A stretch of 64,000 nt of DNA from Advenella sp. S44 (GTDB taxonomy: Bacteria > Pseudomonadota > Gammaproteobacteria > Burkholderiales > Burkholderiaceae_B). A model generated the notes under the pieces. It worked only from the letters and a program-made list of their open reading frames with translations, searched no databases and was not told where the DNA came from. Shown here in pieces: positions 44,979 through 55,725 of the stretch (within the stretch, counting starts at the first letter, position 1; every line of letters starts with the position of its first letter). The stretch is taken from NCBI RefSeq assembly GCF_002810445.1, contig NZ_NEXS01000001.1, forward strand, positions 248,001 through 312,000, in the 5' to 3' direction. A program made the position numbers and the translations under genes.

Positions 44979-47900
44979 TCTTTACGCTCCAAATCCATGT
45001 CCAGTGACAGAGAGCGAATCTCTTTCACCAGCACGTTGAACGACTCAGGCATACCTGCGTCGATGACGTGATCGCCTTTAACAATGTTCTCATACACTTT
45101 GGTACGTCCGGCAATGTCATCCGATTTAACGGTCAGCATTTCCTGCAGCGTATACGAAGCACCATAGGCCTCAAGTGCCCACACCTCCATCTCACCGAAG
45201 CGCTGGCCACCAAACTGGGCTTTACCACCCAATGGCTGCTGCGTCACAAGAGAGTACGGACCCGTAGAACGCGCATGCATCTTATCGTCCACCAGGTGAT
45301 GCAGTTTCAGATAATGCATATAGCCGATCGTGACGGGACGCTCGAAGCGCTCGCCAGTACGGCCATCGAACAGGTAAGCCTGGGTGCGAGAGTCGGTCAG
45401 TTGCAGACTTTCTTTCACATCATCAGGATAGGCCAGTTCCAGCATACTGGTAATCTCTTCTTCGGTAGCGCCATCGAACACAGGCGTTGCCAGCGGCACA
45501 CCGTTTTGCAGATTGCGTGCCATTTCAATGATCTGATCGTCGGTCAACACATCAATCTGCGCCTTGGCGCCAGTCGTGTTGTACACCTTGTTCAGGTACT
45601 CGCGGATTTGACTCGCCTGGACCGCACGCTCATCTTTCATCAGATCGGCAATCCGGTGGCCCACACCTTTGGCAGCCCAGCCCAAATGCACTTCCAGCAC
45701 CTGACCCACGTTCATCCGTGACGGAACGCCCAGCGGGTTCAGTACGATGTCTGCGGGCGTGCCGTCAGCCATGTGAGGCATGTCTTCCACGGGTGTAATA
45801 CGCGATACCACACCTTTGTTACCGTGACGGCCGGCCATTTTGTCACCAGGCTGCAAACGACGCTTCACGGCCAGGTAGACCTTGATCATTTTGAGCACGC
45901 CTGGAGGCAGCTCATCGCCCTGCGTCAGTTTCTTGCGCTTCTCTTCGAAGGCCAGATCAAACTCATGGCGTTTCTGCTCGACCGATTCCTTGGTCTGTTC
46001 CAGGGCCACTGCAGCACCTTCGTCAGACAGGCGGATATCGAACCAGTGCCAGCGCTCTACGCCGTCCAGGTATTCCTCGGTAATCACAGAGCCTTTTGGC
46101 AGGCGGTTCGGACCACCATTGACCGTCTTACCGATCAGCAGCTTGCGGATACGATCAAAGGTGTCGTTCTCAACAATACGCAACTGGTCATTCAGATCTT
46201 GACGGTAGCGGCTCAGTTCATCATTAATGATGGATTCGGCACGCTTGTCGCGAGGCACGCCTTCACGGGTAAAGACCTGAACATCAATCACGGTACCGAC
46301 CATGCCCGAAGGCACGCGCAGCGACGTGTCTTTTACGTCTGAGGCTTTTTCACCGAAAATCGCACGCAGCAGTTTTTCTTCCGGCGTCAGTTGGGTCTCG
46401 CCTTTTGGCGTGACTTTACCGACCAGAACATCATCGGCGCGCACTTCTGCACCAATATGCACAATACCAGACTCGTCAAGACGGTTCAGCTGGGTTTCTG
46501 CCAGATTGCTGATGTCGCGTGTGATTTCCTCGTTACCCAGTTTGGTATCACGGGCAACCACGGTCAGCTCTTCGATATGGATAGACGTATAACGATCATC
46601 CGCCACCACTTTTTCGGAAATCAGGATCGAATCCTCAAAGTTGTAGCCATTCCACGGCATGAACGCGATCAGCATGTTCTGGCCCAGTGCCAGTTCGCCC
46701 AGGTCAGTGGACGCACCATCGGCCAGTACGTCGCCGCGAGCAACGTGATCACCACGCTTGACGATAGGACGCTGGTTGATGTTGGTGTTCTGGTTCGAAC
46801 GCGTGTACTTGATCAGGTTGTAGATGTCCACACCCACTTCACCGGCCTGGTTTTCGTCGTCATTGACACGAATCACCACGCGATCGGCATCAACATGATC
46901 GACGATACCACCCCGTTTTGCCTGCACTGTCGTACCGGAGTCAACCGCCACAGTACGTTCAATACCCGTACCCACCAGCGGTTTTTCAGGACGCAGACAC
47001 GGTACGGCCTGGCGTTGCATGTTGGCGCCCATCAGTGCCCGGTTGGCGTCATCGTGTTCCAGGAACGGAATCAGCGAGGCGGCAACAGAAACAATCTGGG
47101 ATGGCGCCACGTCCATGTAATGCACATTTTCAGGCGCAGTCAGCATGGTTTCACCGGCTTCACGGCAAGCGATCAGATCATCCTGGAAGCGACCTTCTTC
47201 GTCCAGCACCGCGTTGGCCTGGGCGATCACATAGTGGCTTTCCTCAATGGCTGACAAATACTCGATCTGGTCACTGACCTTACCGTCTATAATCTTGCGG
47301 TAAGGGGTTTCCAGGAAACCGTAATCGTTCAGACGGGCATACAGCGCCATGGAGTTGATCAGACCAATGTTCGGACCCTCTGGCGTTTCGATCGGACACA
47401 CACGACCATAGTGCGTCGGATGCACATCCCGAACCTCAAAGCCGGCTCGCTCACGCGTCAGACCACCCGGGCCCAATGCAGATACACGACGCTTGTGCGT
47501 AATCTCGGACAGCGGATTGGTCTGATCCATGAACTGCGACAACTGGCTGGAACCGAAAAACTCCTTGATGGCAGCCGAAATCGGCTTGGAGTTGATCAAG
47601 TCATGCGGCATCAGGTTATCGGCTTCAGCCTGACCCAGACGCTCCTTGACAGCACGCTCAACGCGCACCAGGCCGGCACGGAATTGATTCTCGGCCAGTT
47701 CGCCTACGCAGCGCACGCGACGGTTACCCAGGTGATCGATATCGTCAATCACACCCTGGCCGTTACGCAGCCCCACCAGTACTTTGATGGTTTCAAGAAT
47801 GTCTTCGTCGGTCAGCGTCATCGGGCCAGTGATATCGTCGCCACGACCCAAACGGCTGTTGACCTTCATACGACCAACACGCGACAGATCATAGGATTCT

Positions 47901-49090
47901 TCGCTGTAGAACAGACGCTGGAACAATGCTTCGACCGCTTCTTCGGTTGGTGGCTCGCCCGGACGCATCATCCGGTAAATCGCGACACGCGCAGCCATCT
48001 GGTCAGCCGTTTCGTCTGTGCGCAGAGTCAGTGAAATAAACGCACCACGATCCAGTTCATTGGTGAAAATGGTCTGGATCTCACGCACGTTCGCATCACG
48101 GATCTTGGTCAGCAGCGATTCGGTGATCTCATCATTGGCATTGGCAATCACTTCGCCTGTGTCCGCACTGATCACGTTCTTGGCCAGTACGCGGCCAATC
48201 AGATAATCTTCAGGCACGGAAATGCGTTCGATCTTGGCATTGGCCAGTTCGCGCAGGTGCTTGCTGTTGATACGCTTGTCTTTTTCGACCAGCACATTGC
48301 CGTTCTTGTCAGCAATATCGAAACGGGCAACTTCGCCCTTCCAGCGTTCGGGCACCATTTGCATCAGCGCGCCTTCGGATTTGACATCGAAATGATCAAA
48401 TTCGTAGAAATGCGCCAGAATGGTTTCCGGTGTCAGGCCAATAGCCTTGAGCAAAATGGTAACTGGCATCTTGCGGCGACGGTCAATACGGAAGAACAAC
48501 ACGTCCTTCGGATCGAACTCAAAGTCAAGCCACGAGCCGCGATAGGGAATTACGCGGGCAGAAAACAACAGTTTGCCCGAGCTGTGCGTTTTACCACGAT
48601 CGTGTTCGAAGAACACGCCGGGAGAACGATGCAGTTGTGATACGATTACACGCTCAGTACCGTTGATAACGAAAGAACCGGTGTCTGTCATCAGGGGAAT
48701 TTCACCCATGTAGACTTCCTGTTCCTTGATTTCTTTCACGGTAGGTTTGCTGACTTCACGGTCCATCAGAACCAGTTTGACTTTGGCGCGTAGCGGTGAG
48801 GCAAAGGTCAGTCCACGCAACTGGCACTCTTTGACGTCAAACACGGGTTCGCCCAGCGCGTAGCTGTCGAACTCCAGCCTCGCCATGCCATTGTGGCTGA
48901 CGATCGGAAAAATGGATTTAAACGCCGCCTGCAGACCTTCGTCTTTGCGCTGGTTTGAAAAAACCGACTGTTGCAGAAAAGTACGGTAGGAATGTAATTG
49001 TGTAGCTAACAGATAAGGTACGTCCTGGACATCTTCGCGTTTTGCGAAGCTTTTACGGATACGCTTTCGTTCTGTGTACGAGTAAGGCAT
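44975..49090 (-). CDS. rpoB: DNA-directed RNA polymerase subunit beta
   Basis: A 1371-residue beta subunit. ATG 49090 ([18 protein letters not shown]) is preferred to the GTG at 49096 as it matches the family and has GGAG upstream. The rifampicin region [19 protein letters not shown] continuing [14 protein letters not shown] has the drug-sensitive residues at the usual Asp, His and Ser positions; one neighbouring Asn of E. coli is Thr here. The C-terminal clamp region [24 protein letters not shown] is intact. It forms the catalytic core with beta' and is preceded by an attenuator-like hairpin after rplL. Confidence 0.99.
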   Translation of the reverse strand: MPYSYTERKRIRKSFAKREDVQDVPYLLATQLHSYRTFLQQSVFSNQRKDEGLQAAFKSIFPIVSHNGMARLEFDSYALGEPVFDVKECQLRGLTFASPLRAKVKLVLMDREVSKPTVKEIKEQEVYMGEIPLMTDTGSFVINGTERVIVSQLHRSPGVFFEHDRGKTHSSGKLLFSARVIPYRGSWLDFEFDPKDVLFFRIDRRRKMPVTILLKAIGLTPETILAHFYEFDHFDVKSEGALMQMVPERWKGEVARFDIADKNGNVLVEKDKRINSKHLRELANAKIERISVPEDYLIGRVLAKNVISADTGEVIANANDEITESLLTKIRDANVREIQTIFTNELDRGAFISLTLRTDETADQMAARVAIYRMMRPGEPPTEEAVEALFQRLFYSEESYDLSRVGRMKVNSRLGRGDDITGPMTLTDEDILETIKVLVGLRNGQGVIDDIDHLGNRRVRCVGELAENQFRAGLVRVERAVKERLGQAEADNLMPHDLINSKPISAAIKEFFGSSQLSQFMDQTNPLSEITHKRRVSALGPGGLTRERAGFEVRDVHPTHYGRVCPIETPEGPNIGLINSMALYARLNDYGFLETPYRKIIDGKVSDQIEYLSAIEESHYVIAQANAVLDEEGRFQDDLIACREAGETMLTAPENVHYMDVAPSQIVSVAASLIPFLEHDDANRALMGANMQRQAVPCLRPEKPLVGTGIERTVAVDSGTTVQAKRGGIVDHVDADRVVIRVNDDENQAGEVGVDIYNLIKYTRSNQNTNINQRPIVKRGDHVARGDVLADGASTDLGELALGQNMLIAFMPWNGYNFEDSILISEKVVADDRYTSIHIEELTVVARDTKLGNEEITRDISNLAETQLNRLDESGIVHIGAEVRADDVLVGKVTPKGETQLTPEEKLLRAIFGEKASDVKDTSLRVPSGMVGTVIDVQVFTREGVPRDKRAESIINDELSRYRQDLNDQLRIVENDTFDRIRKLLIGKTVNGGPNRLPKGSVITEEYLDGVERWHWFDIRLSDEGAAVALEQTKESVEQKRHEFDLAFEEKRKKLTQGDELPPGVLKMIKVYLAVKRRLQPGDKMAGRHGNKGVVSRITPVEDMPHMADGTPADIVLNPLGVPSRMNVGQVLEVHLGWAAKGVGHRIADLMKDERAVQASQIREYLNKVYNTTGAKAQIDVLTDDQIIEMARNLQNGVPLATPVFDGATEEEITSMLELAYPDDVKESLQLTDSRTQAYLFDGRTGERFERPVTIGYMHYLKLHHLVDDKMHARSTGPYSLVTQQPLGGKAQFGGQRFGEMEVWALEAYGASYTLQEMLTVKSDDIAGRTKVYENIVKGDHVIDAGMPESFNVLVKEIRSLSLDMDLERKE

Positions 49091-49227
49091 GAGCACTCCG
49101 ACTCGAGAGGGTTGTAAGAATTATGGGGTTGTCCATAATCCATGGGGTTTTACGACTCCACGAAAAACGCCTTCTTTCAATTTATTCTGTCGCTAAGACA
49201 GTGAAAAGGTCGTCTTTCCTAGAAACG

Positions 49228-49261
49228 CAAAAACCCGGAGGTGGCAAAAGCCACTCCGGGT
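49228..49261 (-). terminator. Attenuator-like hairpin between rplL and rpoB
   Basis: On the minus strand ACCCGGAGTGGC pairs with GCCACCTCCGGGT around a TTTT loop, with one unpaired base, followed by TTTTTGCG. It lies 16 nt after the rplL stop and about 140 nt before rpoB. In E. coli a partial terminator in the same gap lowers rpoBC expression relative to ribosomal proteins; the same role is likely here. Confidence 0.8.
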
Positions 49262-49276
49262 ATCATCGTAAGATGA

Positions 49277-49657
49277 TTACTTGAGTTCAGCTTTAGCGCC
49301 GGCGTCTTCAAGTTTTTTCTGCGCTTCTTCAGCTTCAGCTTTAGAAACACCTTCTTTAACTGGTTTTGGTGCACCGTCAACCAGATCTTTCGCTTCTTTC
49401 AGGCCAAGACCTGTCAGTTCGCGAACGGCTTTAATGACGTTCACTTTCTGAGCACCGGTTTCAGTCAGAACGACTGAGAACTCAGTTTGTTCAGCGGCAG
49501 CAGCAGCTTCGCCACCGGCTGCAGGAGCAGCAACAGCAACAGCGGCAGCAGCAGCTGACACACCGAATTTTTCTTCCATTTCTTTGATCAGCTCAGACAG
49601 TTCCAGCACAGACATGCCGGCGATAGCGTCGAGGATTTCTGCTTTGTTTAAAGCCAT
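49277..49657 (-). CDS. rplL: 50S ribosomal protein L7/L12
   Basis: A 126-residue stalk protein. The N-terminal dimerisation part reads [33 protein letters not shown]; an Ala/Gly-rich hinge (residues about 33-55) follows; the C-terminal factor-binding domain has [45 protein letters not shown]. It binds L10 and recruits translation factors to the ribosome. It lies after rplJ in the usual order. Confidence 0.98.
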   Translation of the reverse strand: MALNKAEILDAIAGMSVLELSELIKEMEEKFGVSAAAAAVAVAAPAAGGEAAAAAEQTEFSVVLTETGAQKVNVIKAVRELTGLGLKEAKDLVDGAPKPVKEGVSKAEAEEAQKKLEDAGAKAELK

Positions 49658-49734
49658 TTTAGAACTCCGAATAAATTTAAATAATTGCCAGGGTTTTGTA
49701 TCGCTTAGTCTTTAAAAAAGAACCAACAGGTGCC

Positions 49735-50259
49735 TTAAGCGGCTTCCTTCTGATCGCGCACGGCAGCAAGGCCACGAACGAACTTGGTTGGAACTTCATT
49801 AAGCGTACGCACAAATTGTGTAACAGGTGCCTGCATGGTACCCAACAGTTTGGACAACAGCTCTTCGCGAGAAGGCATGGTGGCCAGGGCTTTAACGCCG
49901 TTGGAATCAAGGAGGCTGCCGGGAAGGGAGCCGCCCTTGAGTACGATCTTGTCATTCGTTTTGGCAAATGTAGACAGTACTTTTGATGCAGAAACAGGAT
50001 CTTCACTGATCGCATAGATCAATGGACCCGTCAGTTGATCAGACAAGCCTTCGAAAGGCGTGCCATCGATCGCACGACGGACCAGCGTGTTCTTGAGAAC
50101 ACGCAGATAAACACCTGATTCACGTGCAGATTTGCGCAATACGGTGACAGAAGCAACGTCAATACCACGGTACTCAGCAACAATAATGGATTGTGCATTC
50201 GCTACTTGAGCGGATACTTCCTCGATTACTGCCGCTTTCTCATTACGATTGAGACTCAC
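49735..50259 (-). CDS. rplJ: 50S ribosomal protein L10
   Basis: A 174-residue protein. GTG 50259 ([23 protein letters not shown]) is taken as start since it matches the family N-terminus and has GGAG upstream; the longer frame to 50313 is in the leader. The core includes [39 protein letters not shown]; the C-terminal helix binding L7/L12 is at the end. In enterobacteria L10 with L7/L12 represses translation of its own mRNA through a leader structure; the 240-nt leader here could serve that purpose. Confidence 0.97.
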   Translation of the reverse strand: MSLNRNEKAAVIEEVSAQVANAQSIIVAEYRGIDVASVTVLRKSARESGVYLRVLKNTLVRRAIDGTPFEGLSDQLTGPLIYAISEDPVSASKVLSTFAKTNDKIVLKGGSLPGSLLDSNGVKALATMPSREELLSKLLGTMQAPVTQFVRTLNEVPTKFVRGLAAVRDQKEAA

Positions 50260-50431
50260 GGTTTGATCACTCCATCTAAAGACGCGGCTGGGAACAGTTC
50301 CCAATTGCGTCAACCATATGCGGCGTACCTCTGGTCGAGCTCTGCTAAGAATTCTTCCATGGGACGCCGTCTACGCAGGATCCGGAAGAACCTCTCCGGT
50401 TTTAAGCCGCCCTCCTCTGTCACAACGTAAC

Positions 50432-50457
50432 AAAAAGGGCCGCTCCAGCGGTCTTTG
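50432..50457 (-). terminator. Hairpin with T-run in the rplA-rplJ gap
   Basis: On the minus strand CCGC-TGGA-GCGG is flanked by AAAGA and followed by CCCTTTTTG. The stem is short, so it is more likely a partial terminator or attenuator after rplA than a full stop. Confidence 0.5.
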
Positions 50458-50465
50458 ACAGCAAT

Positions 50466-50484
50466 GCCTGATGCGCGATCAGGC
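50466..50484 (-). promoter_or_regulatory. Hairpin in the rplJ leader
   Basis: GCCTGAT pairs with ATCAGGC around a 5-nt loop, 20 nt after the rplA stop and just before the T-run hairpin. Together they make a structured 240-nt gap before rplJ, where L10 autoregulation acts in related bacteria. Confidence 0.45.
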
Positions 50485-50503
50485 ACAGCCCAAAGTTCTG
50501 TTA

Positions 50504-51199
50504 TCAGGCTGCCAGAGAGGCAACCTCGATTTTCGCTCCACCACCCATTGTGGATGAAACGGCCAGCTTGCGCAGGTAAACGCCTTTTGACGTAGCCGGA
50601 CGGGCTTTGTTCAGGGCTTCAACCAGCGCAGCCAGGTTTGACTGTAGCTTTTCAACGTCGAAAGACGCACGACCGATAGTGGCGTGAATGATACCTGCCT
50701 TGTCGGTACGGTACTGAACCTGACCGGCCTTGGCGTTTTTCACTGCCGTGACCACGTCTGGTGTCACGGTACCCACTTTAGGGTTAGGCATCAGGCCACG
50801 AGGGCCCAGAATCTGACCCAGTGTACCGACGATACGCATTGTGTCGGGAGACGCGATGACAATATCAAAGTTGAACTGGCCAGCCTTGATCTGCTCTGCG
50901 AGGTCTTCCATGCCAACGATATCGGCGCCGGCCGCCTTGGCGGCTTCGGCTTTCTCGCCCTGGGCAAATACAGCCACACGAACGGATTTACCGGTACCCG
51001 CAGGCAGTACAACAGAACCGCGAACCAATTGGTCGGATTTCTTGGGATCAATACCCAGCTGAACGGCCACGTCGATAGACTCATCGAACTTGGCCGTTGC
51101 TGTTTCCTTGACCAACGTCAGGGCTTCAGCAACAGGATACAGCTTGGTGCGATCGATTTTGGAAGCAATAGCTGCCGCGCGTTTGGATACTTTAGCCAT
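50504..51199 (-). CDS. rplA: 50S ribosomal protein L1
   Basis: A 231-residue L1 with the family signature around [33 protein letters not shown] (residues about 108-140) and the opening [16 protein letters not shown]. It binds 23S rRNA at the mobile L1 stalk and in many bacteria represses its own operon. The ATG overlaps the rplK stop in TAATG, so L11 and L1 are translationally coupled. Confidence 0.98.
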   Translation of the reverse strand: MAKVSKRAAAIASKIDRTKLYPVAEALTLVKETATAKFDESIDVAVQLGIDPKKSDQLVRGSVVLPAGTGKSVRVAVFAQGEKAEAAKAAGADIVGMEDLAEQIKAGQFNFDIVIASPDTMRIVGTLGQILGPRGLMPNPKVGTVTPDVVTAVKNAKAGQVQYRTDKAGIIHATIGRASFDVEKLQSNLAALVEALNKARPATSKGVYLRKLAVSSTMGGGAKIEVASLAA

Positions 51200-51633
51200 T
51201 AGTTCACTCCTTCAACCGTAATACCCATGCTGCGGGCACTGCCGGCAATCGTACGTACTGCTGCATCAAGATCGGCAGCGGTCAGGTCTGGTTCTTTTGA
51301 TTTTGCGATCTCTTCAGCCTGAGCACGTGTCAGCGTGCCAACTTTGTCCGCGTGCGGACGTGCTGAACCTTTCTGGATGCCGGCAGCTTTCTTGATCAGA
51401 ATCGTGGCCGGCGGCGTTTTCATGATAAATGTAAAAGATTTATCAGCAAACGCAGTGATCACAACTGGAATTGGCAGACCGGGCTCCACGCCTTGAGTCT
51501 TGGCATTGAATGCCTTGCAAAACTCCATGATATTCAGACCACGCTGACCCAGCGCAGGACCGATTGGGGGTGATGGGTTGGCTTTCCCTGCAGGCACCTG
51601 CAGTTTAATAAAGCCGACGATTTTCTTCGCCAT
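51199..51633 (-). CDS. rplK: 50S ribosomal protein L11
   Basis: A 144-residue L11. The N-terminal domain [43 protein letters not shown] contains the Pro-rich thiostrepton-binding region; the C-terminal RNA-binding domain ends [17 protein letters not shown]. It forms part of the GTPase-associated centre. The stop is shared with the rplA start. nusG lies 66 nt upstream. Confidence 0.98.
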   Translation of the reverse strand: MAKKIVGFIKLQVPAGKANPSPPIGPALGQRGLNIMEFCKAFNAKTQGVEPGLPIPVVITAFADKSFTFIMKTPPATILIKKAAGIQKGSARPHADKVGTLTRAQAEEIAKSKEPDLTAADLDAAVRTIAGSARSMGITVEGVN

Positions 51634-51699
51634 GCTATGCTCCTTACGGGTTCAATCGCGGCTTGGCGCCGCTCCCCGGGGTTAATGAAAGGGTATTGT

Positions 51700-52233
51700 T
51701 CAGGTTTTTTCGACCTGACTGAAATCCAGTTCTACAGGGGTGGCACGACCAAAAATGGTCACATTGACACGCACCTTGCTTTTCTCGTAATTGACTTCTT
51801 CCACGTTGCCGTTAAAGTCGGCAAACGGACCTTCCTTGACGCGCAGCATTTCGCCCACTTCAAAGAGGATTTTCGGACGGGGTTTCTCAACACCTTCTTC
51901 CATCTGGGAAAGAATCTTTTCTACTTCTTTCTCGGAAATTGGTGCCGGACGGTTACCCGATCCACCCAAAAACCCAGTCACACGACTCGTGTTCTTGACC
52001 AGGTGCCAGGTCTCGTCTGTCAGATCCATTTCAACCAGCACATAGCCAGGAAAGATCCGACGTTCAGTAATGGCCTTCTGCCCGCCGCGCATCTCGATCA
52101 CTTCTTCGGAAGGAACCAGAATGCGGCCAAATGACGTCTGCAGGCCAGCCCGCTCGATACGCTCGAGAAGGGCTTTATGAACACTTTTTTCCATGCCAGA
52201 AAAGACATGCACAACGTACCAACGTTTACTCAT
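51700..52233 (-). CDS. nusG: Transcription termination/antitermination factor NusG
   Basis: A 177-residue NusG. The N-terminal NGN domain begins [29 protein letters not shown] and holds [10 protein letters not shown]-like [32 protein letters not shown]; the C-terminal KOW domain reads [49 protein letters not shown]. It binds RNA polymerase, Rho and S10. It follows secE by 10 nt in the conserved order. Confidence 0.98.
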   Translation of the reverse strand: MSKRWYVVHVFSGMEKSVHKALLERIERAGLQTSFGRILVPSEEVIEMRGGQKAITERRIFPGYVLVEMDLTDETWHLVKNTSRVTGFLGGSGNRPAPISEKEVEKILSQMEEGVEKPRPKILFEVGEMLRVKEGPFADFNGNVEEVNYEKSKVRVNVTIFGRATPVELDFSQVEKT

Positions 52234-52243
52234 CGCCTGTCCT

Positions 52244-52624
52244 TTAATTCCAGCCTAAAAACACGCCGTAAATAATCCACTCAATCAGTTTGTCAACAAG
52301 CCACAGGAAAATGGCCATGACAATGACAAAGGCAAACACAATCCCGGTCATCTGAATCGTTTCGGCACGTGTTGGCCAAACCACTCGCTTCAGTTCCGAA
52401 TAGGCGCCTGTCCCGAAATCGACCAGGCGACGTCCTGCCTCGCTGAACCAGAAAATTAAAGCAGCAACAACCAGACTACCGACAAACATGCCCACACGCG
52501 CATAGATATTCATATCGGAAAAATATGAATACGCAAAAATGCCGGCGGCAATAATAATCACCGCCAGTACGATCTTATACTTGTCTGACGGTGTTGTTAC
52601 GGTTTCTACACTGCTATTTGACAT
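52244..52624 (-). CDS. secE: Preprotein translocase subunit SecE
   Basis: A 126-residue SecE with three hydrophobic helices, as in E. coli: [35 protein letters not shown] and the essential C-terminal one. The conserved core between helices is [47 protein letters not shown]. It clamps SecY in the translocon. It is placed between tRNA-Trp and nusG, the usual arrangement. Confidence 0.97.
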   Translation of the reverse strand: MSNSSVETVTTPSDKYKIVLAVIIIAAGIFAYSYFSDMNIYARVGMFVGSLVVAALIFWFSEAGRRLVDFGTGAYSELKRVVWPTRAETIQMTGIVFAFVIVMAIFLWLVDKLIEWIIYGVFLGWN

Positions 52625-52658
52625 GTTAAATTGAGCTGTTTACAGCCCCACAAATGGG

Positions 52659-52734
52659 TGGCAGGGGCAGTAGGAATCGAACCTACAACCTTCGGTTTTG
52701 GAGACCGACGCTCTGCCAATTGAGCTATACCCCT
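52659..52734 (-). tRNA. tRNA-Trp (CCA)
   Basis: A 76-nt cloverleaf with encoded CCA. Acceptor AGGGGTA pairs with TGCCCCT; the D arm is GCTC..GAGC; the anticodon loop CTCCAAA gives CCA; the T loop is GTTCGATTC. It sits between tuf and secE, as in other proteobacteria. Confidence 0.97.
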
Positions 52735-52767
52735 GTAAACCTGTCTTCTGCGCGGTTCAGAAGCGGA

Positions 52768-52797
52768 GGGTAGTGCATATATAACTATACACTACCC
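52768..52797. terminator. Hairpin between tuf and tRNA-Trp
   Basis: GGGTAGTG (52768-52775) pairs with CACTACCC (52790-52797), with an AT-rich loop that can extend the pairing. It is about 35 nt after the tuf stop. There is no T-run, so it may be a processing site or weak terminator. Confidence 0.45.
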
Positions 52798-52833
52798 AAG
52801 CACCGCGTTGTACTGCAATGGCAACTACTGCTA

Positions 52834-54024
52834 TTACTTCGTGATTTTGGCAACCACGCCGGCGCCAACGGTACGGCCGCCTTCGCGAATCGCGAAACGC
52901 AGACCTTCTTCCATGGCGATCGGGGCAATCAGCTCAACGTCCATTGATACGTTATCGCCAGGCAGAACCATTTCTTTGTCCTCTGGCAGCTTGATCGTGC
53001 CAGTTACGTCCGTTGTACGGAAGTAAAACTGCGGACGATAGCCCTGGAAGAAGGGGGTGTGACGACCGCCTTCCTCTTTGGACAGAATATACACCTCGGC
53101 GGCAAAGCCGGTGTGCGGCTTGATCGAACCGGGCTTGGCCAGAACCTGACCACGCTCAACGTCTTCACGCTTCGTACCACGCAGCAAAATACCCACGTTA
53201 TCGCCCGCCTGACCTTCGTCCAGCAGCTTGCGGAACATTTCCACGCCCGTGCAAGTGGTTTTGACGGTGTCCTTGATACCGACGATTTCAATCTCTTCGC
53301 CAACCTTAACAATACCGCGCTCAATACGGCCTGTGACCACCGTACCACGACCAGAGATCGAGAATACGTCTTCTACGGGCATCAGGAATGTACCGTCTAC
53401 GGCACGCTCTGGCGTCGGGATGTAGCTATCGAGTGCTTCGGCCAGCTGCAGGATGGCTTGCTTGCCCAGTGGGCCTTCGTCGCCTTCCAGTGCCAGTTTG
53501 GCTGAACCCTTGATGACCGGTGTGTCGTCGCCGGGGAAGTCGTATTTGGACAGCAGCTCGCGCACTTCCATTTCGACCAGCTCCAGCAGCTCCTCATCGT
53601 CAACCATGTCCGCTTTGTTCAGGAACACAACAATGTACGGCACGCCAACCTGACGTGACAGCAGGATGTGCTCACGCGTCTGGGGCATTGGGCCGTCAGC
53701 GGCCGAACATACCAGGATCGCGCCGTCCATCTGCGCAGCACCCGTGATCATGTTTTTAACATAGTCGGCGTGGCCCGGGCAGTCTACGTGGGCGTAGTGG
53801 CGGGTGTCGGTCTCGTACTCAACGTGAGACGTGTTGATCGTGATACCACGCGCTTTTTCTTCAGGCGCCGCGTCAATCTGGTCGTAGCCTTTGGCTTCGC
53901 CGCCAAAGTGCTTGGACAATACCGTTGTAATCGCCGCTGTCAGCGTTGTTTTGCCATGGTCAACGTGACCAATCGTACCTACGTTTACGTGTGGTTTGGT
54001 ACGTTCAAACTTACCTTTTGCCAT
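52834..54024 (-). CDS. tuf: Elongation factor Tu
   Basis: A 396-residue EF-Tu. G1 motif GHVDHGKT (residues 19-26), G2 with RGITI, G3 [12 protein letters not shown] near 81, G4 NKAD near 136 and G5 GSAKLAL. Domains 2 and 3 are complete, ending [17 protein letters not shown]. It delivers aminoacyl-tRNA to the ribosome. It stands after tRNA-Thr and before tRNA-Trp, equivalent to tufB of enterobacteria. Betaproteobacteria commonly have a second tuf near rpsG-fusA, which would lie outside the window. Confidence 0.99.
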   Translation of the reverse strand: MAKGKFERTKPHVNVGTIGHVDHGKTTLTAAITTVLSKHFGGEAKGYDQIDAAPEEKARGITINTSHVEYETDTRHYAHVDCPGHADYVKNMITGAAQMDGAILVCSAADGPMPQTREHILLSRQVGVPYIVVFLNKADMVDDEELLELVEMEVRELLSKYDFPGDDTPVIKGSAKLALEGDEGPLGKQAILQLAEALDSYIPTPERAVDGTFLMPVEDVFSISGRGTVVTGRIERGIVKVGEEIEIVGIKDTVKTTCTGVEMFRKLLDEGQAGDNVGILLRGTKREDVERGQVLAKPGSIKPHTGFAAEVYILSKEEGGRHTPFFQGYRPQFYFRTTDVTGTIKLPEDKEMVLPGDNVSMDVELIAPIAMEEGLRFAIREGGRTVGAGVVAKITK

Positions 54025-54070
54025 TACCGACTCCTGAAGATTGGGGCTGGATAAATAATTAAAACGCTCG

Positions 54071-54145
<75 letters not shown>

Positions 54146-54224
54146 AAATTCTTTCTAACAACTTGTCCCGGCCATATAAAAATTAACGTACATATGGCCT
54201 GGACAATAGGAAACCGGTGCGGGA

Positions 54225-54298
54225 TGGAGCGGGTGAAGGGAATCGAACCCTCATCATCAGCTTGGAAGGCTGTTGCACTACCATTGTGCTACACCCGC
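54225..54298 (-). tRNA. tRNA-Gly (TCC)
   Basis: A 74-nt tRNA with encoded CCA. Acceptor GCGGGTG pairs with CACCCGC; the anticodon loop CTTCCAAG gives TCC. Middle gene of the Tyr-Gly-Thr tRNA set. Confidence 0.97.
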
Positions 54299-54478
54299 AG
54301 GATCCTGAAACGTTCCTGCATTCGCAATTTGTTATTGTTGAGGCGGTACTATTCGTATACCAGTATCGCCACTGTCTCTGCAAGAGGATGACGAGTTGCT
54401 GCAGACGTAAAATCTGGGCAAATCACTCACTCCGGCAGCCAATGACTAACAAAAGCCTTCACAAAGAACAAATTCGGC

Positions 54479-54564
54479 TGGTGGTGGAGGTTGGATTCGA
54501 ACCAACGTAGGCGTAAGCCAACAGATTTACAGTCTGCCCCCTTTAGCCACTCGGGCACTCCACC
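54479..54564 (-). tRNA. tRNA-Tyr (GTA)
   Basis: An 86-nt class II tRNA with a long variable arm and encoded CCA. Acceptor GGTGGAG pairs with CTCCACC; the anticodon loop CTGTAAATC gives GTA. It is the first gene after the strong promoter at 54578-54606. Confidence 0.97.
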
Positions 54565-54577
54565 AAGAGAACTACGG

Positions 54578-54606
54578 ATTATGTAGTACTTGCGATACGC
54601 TGTCAA
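54578..54606 (-). promoter_or_regulatory. Strong sigma-70 promoter of the tRNA-tuf operon
   Basis: On the minus strand a perfect -35 TTGACA (54601-54606) and a -10 CATAAT (54578-54583) are separated by 17 nt. A start about 7 nt below the -10 would begin just before tRNA-Tyr (5' end 54564). Confidence 0.85.
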
Positions 54607-54706
54607 GTACTAATTATGACACTGCTAGTAAATATCCTGATTTGTGACAACTTTTTCCTCTACAGTCGAAAAATCGTCGCAATTGAACCACGGCGCAGCC
54701 CATATG

Positions 54707-55714
54707 TCAGCTTTCCAGAATATTGCCCAACCCCTGCTTTTCCAGCAACGCATTCAGGTGCTCCCAGCCGTGAAAATCAATCATCAGCTGACCTTTGTCC
54801 TTGCTGCCCATTTTAAGGCTGACACGGGTGCCCAAATGGTCTGACAGGGCCTCCTCCAGGCGCTCCACATCCCGGTTTGCGGCCCTGGGCTTGGGTTGAC
54901 TCTTGCTCTGCCCTGCGCTATTGACCAGCTTCTCGGTCTCACGCACCGACAACTTGCGCGCCACGACCTGATTGGCCAGAATGATCTGTGTCGCCGAATC
55001 CACGGCCAGCAGGGCGCGCGCATGGCCCATATCCAGCTGCCCCTGTAGCAGAAAATTCTGGACCGGCTGAGCCAGATTCAACAGGCGCAGCAGGTTGCTG
55101 GTCAATGAGCGCGAGCGACCAATGGCTTGGGCGGCCTGCTCATGCGTAAACTGGAATTCGTCAATCAACCGTTTTACCCCTTGCGCCTCTTCAAGGGGAT
55201 TGAGGTCTTCGCGCTGAATATTCTCGATCAAGGCCATCACAGCGGCGTTCTCGTCAGCCACTTCGCGCACGAGCACCGGCACTTCTGCAAGACCTGCCAG
55301 CTTGGCCGCACGGAATCGACGTTCCCCGGCAATAATTTCGTATTTCTCTGTCTGGTCGCCAGCAATCGGCCGGATCAGGATCGGCTGCATAATGCCCTGA
55401 CTGCGTACCGATTCGGCCAGTTCATTCAATGCGGCCTCGTCCATCTGTGTCCGCGGCTGGTATTTACCGGCGCGGATCTGGCTCAACGGCACGCTCGAAG
55501 GCAACTGCTCGGCTGTTTTCTCGTCTCGGGACAAATCCTCGATGACATTGATGTCATTGCCTAAAAGCGCAGACAATCCGCGCCCCAGGCCCTTGGCCTT
55601 CTTGACCGCTGCAGGCGCGACGCGCGCCGCGGTTTTTGTCGCGGATTTTGCGGGCGTTTTGGTACTGCTTTTTGCTGCGGTTTTACCGGCAGTTTTCGAT
55701 GACGCTGTTGCCAT
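54707..55714 (-). CDS. parB: Chromosome partitioning protein ParB
   Basis: A 335-residue ParB. The first 40 residues are a Lys/Ala/Thr-rich tail (SKTAGKTAAKSSTKTPAKSA), unusual in length, before the KGLGRGLSALLG motif. The CTP-binding N domain includes ERRFRAAKLAG near residue 148; the helix-turn-helix that reads parS is FTHEQAAQAIGRSRSLTSNLLRLLN near 190; the C-terminal dimerisation domain is at the end. It works with the adjacent ParA; two perfect parS sites lie at 59175 and 59255. Confidence 0.97.
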   Translation of the reverse strand: MATASSKTAGKTAAKSSTKTPAKSATKTAARVAPAAVKKAKGLGRGLSALLGNDINVIEDLSRDEKTAEQLPSSVPLSQIRAGKYQPRTQMDEAALNELAESVRSQGIMQPILIRPIAGDQTEKYEIIAGERRFRAAKLAGLAEVPVLVREVADENAAVMALIENIQREDLNPLEEAQGVKRLIDEFQFTHEQAAQAIGRSRSLTSNLLRLLNLAQPVQNFLLQGQLDMGHARALLAVDSATQIILANQVVARKLSVRETEKLVNSAGQSKSQPKPRAANRDVERLEEALSDHLGTRVSLKMGSKDKGQLMIDFHGWEHLNALLEKQGLGNILES

Positions 55715-55725
55715 GATTTCCTCTG

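Noticed and set aside
47500-47590. Possible rifampicin-resistance change in rpoB (Thr in place of an Asn of E. coli)
   Set aside because: The main resistance positions (Asp, His, Ser) are wild type; the difference looks like natural variation between groups.
40884-48640. Long open frames on the plus strand across rpoC and rpoB
   Set aside because: They are antisense shadows of highly expressed, fully conserved genes and show no family features.
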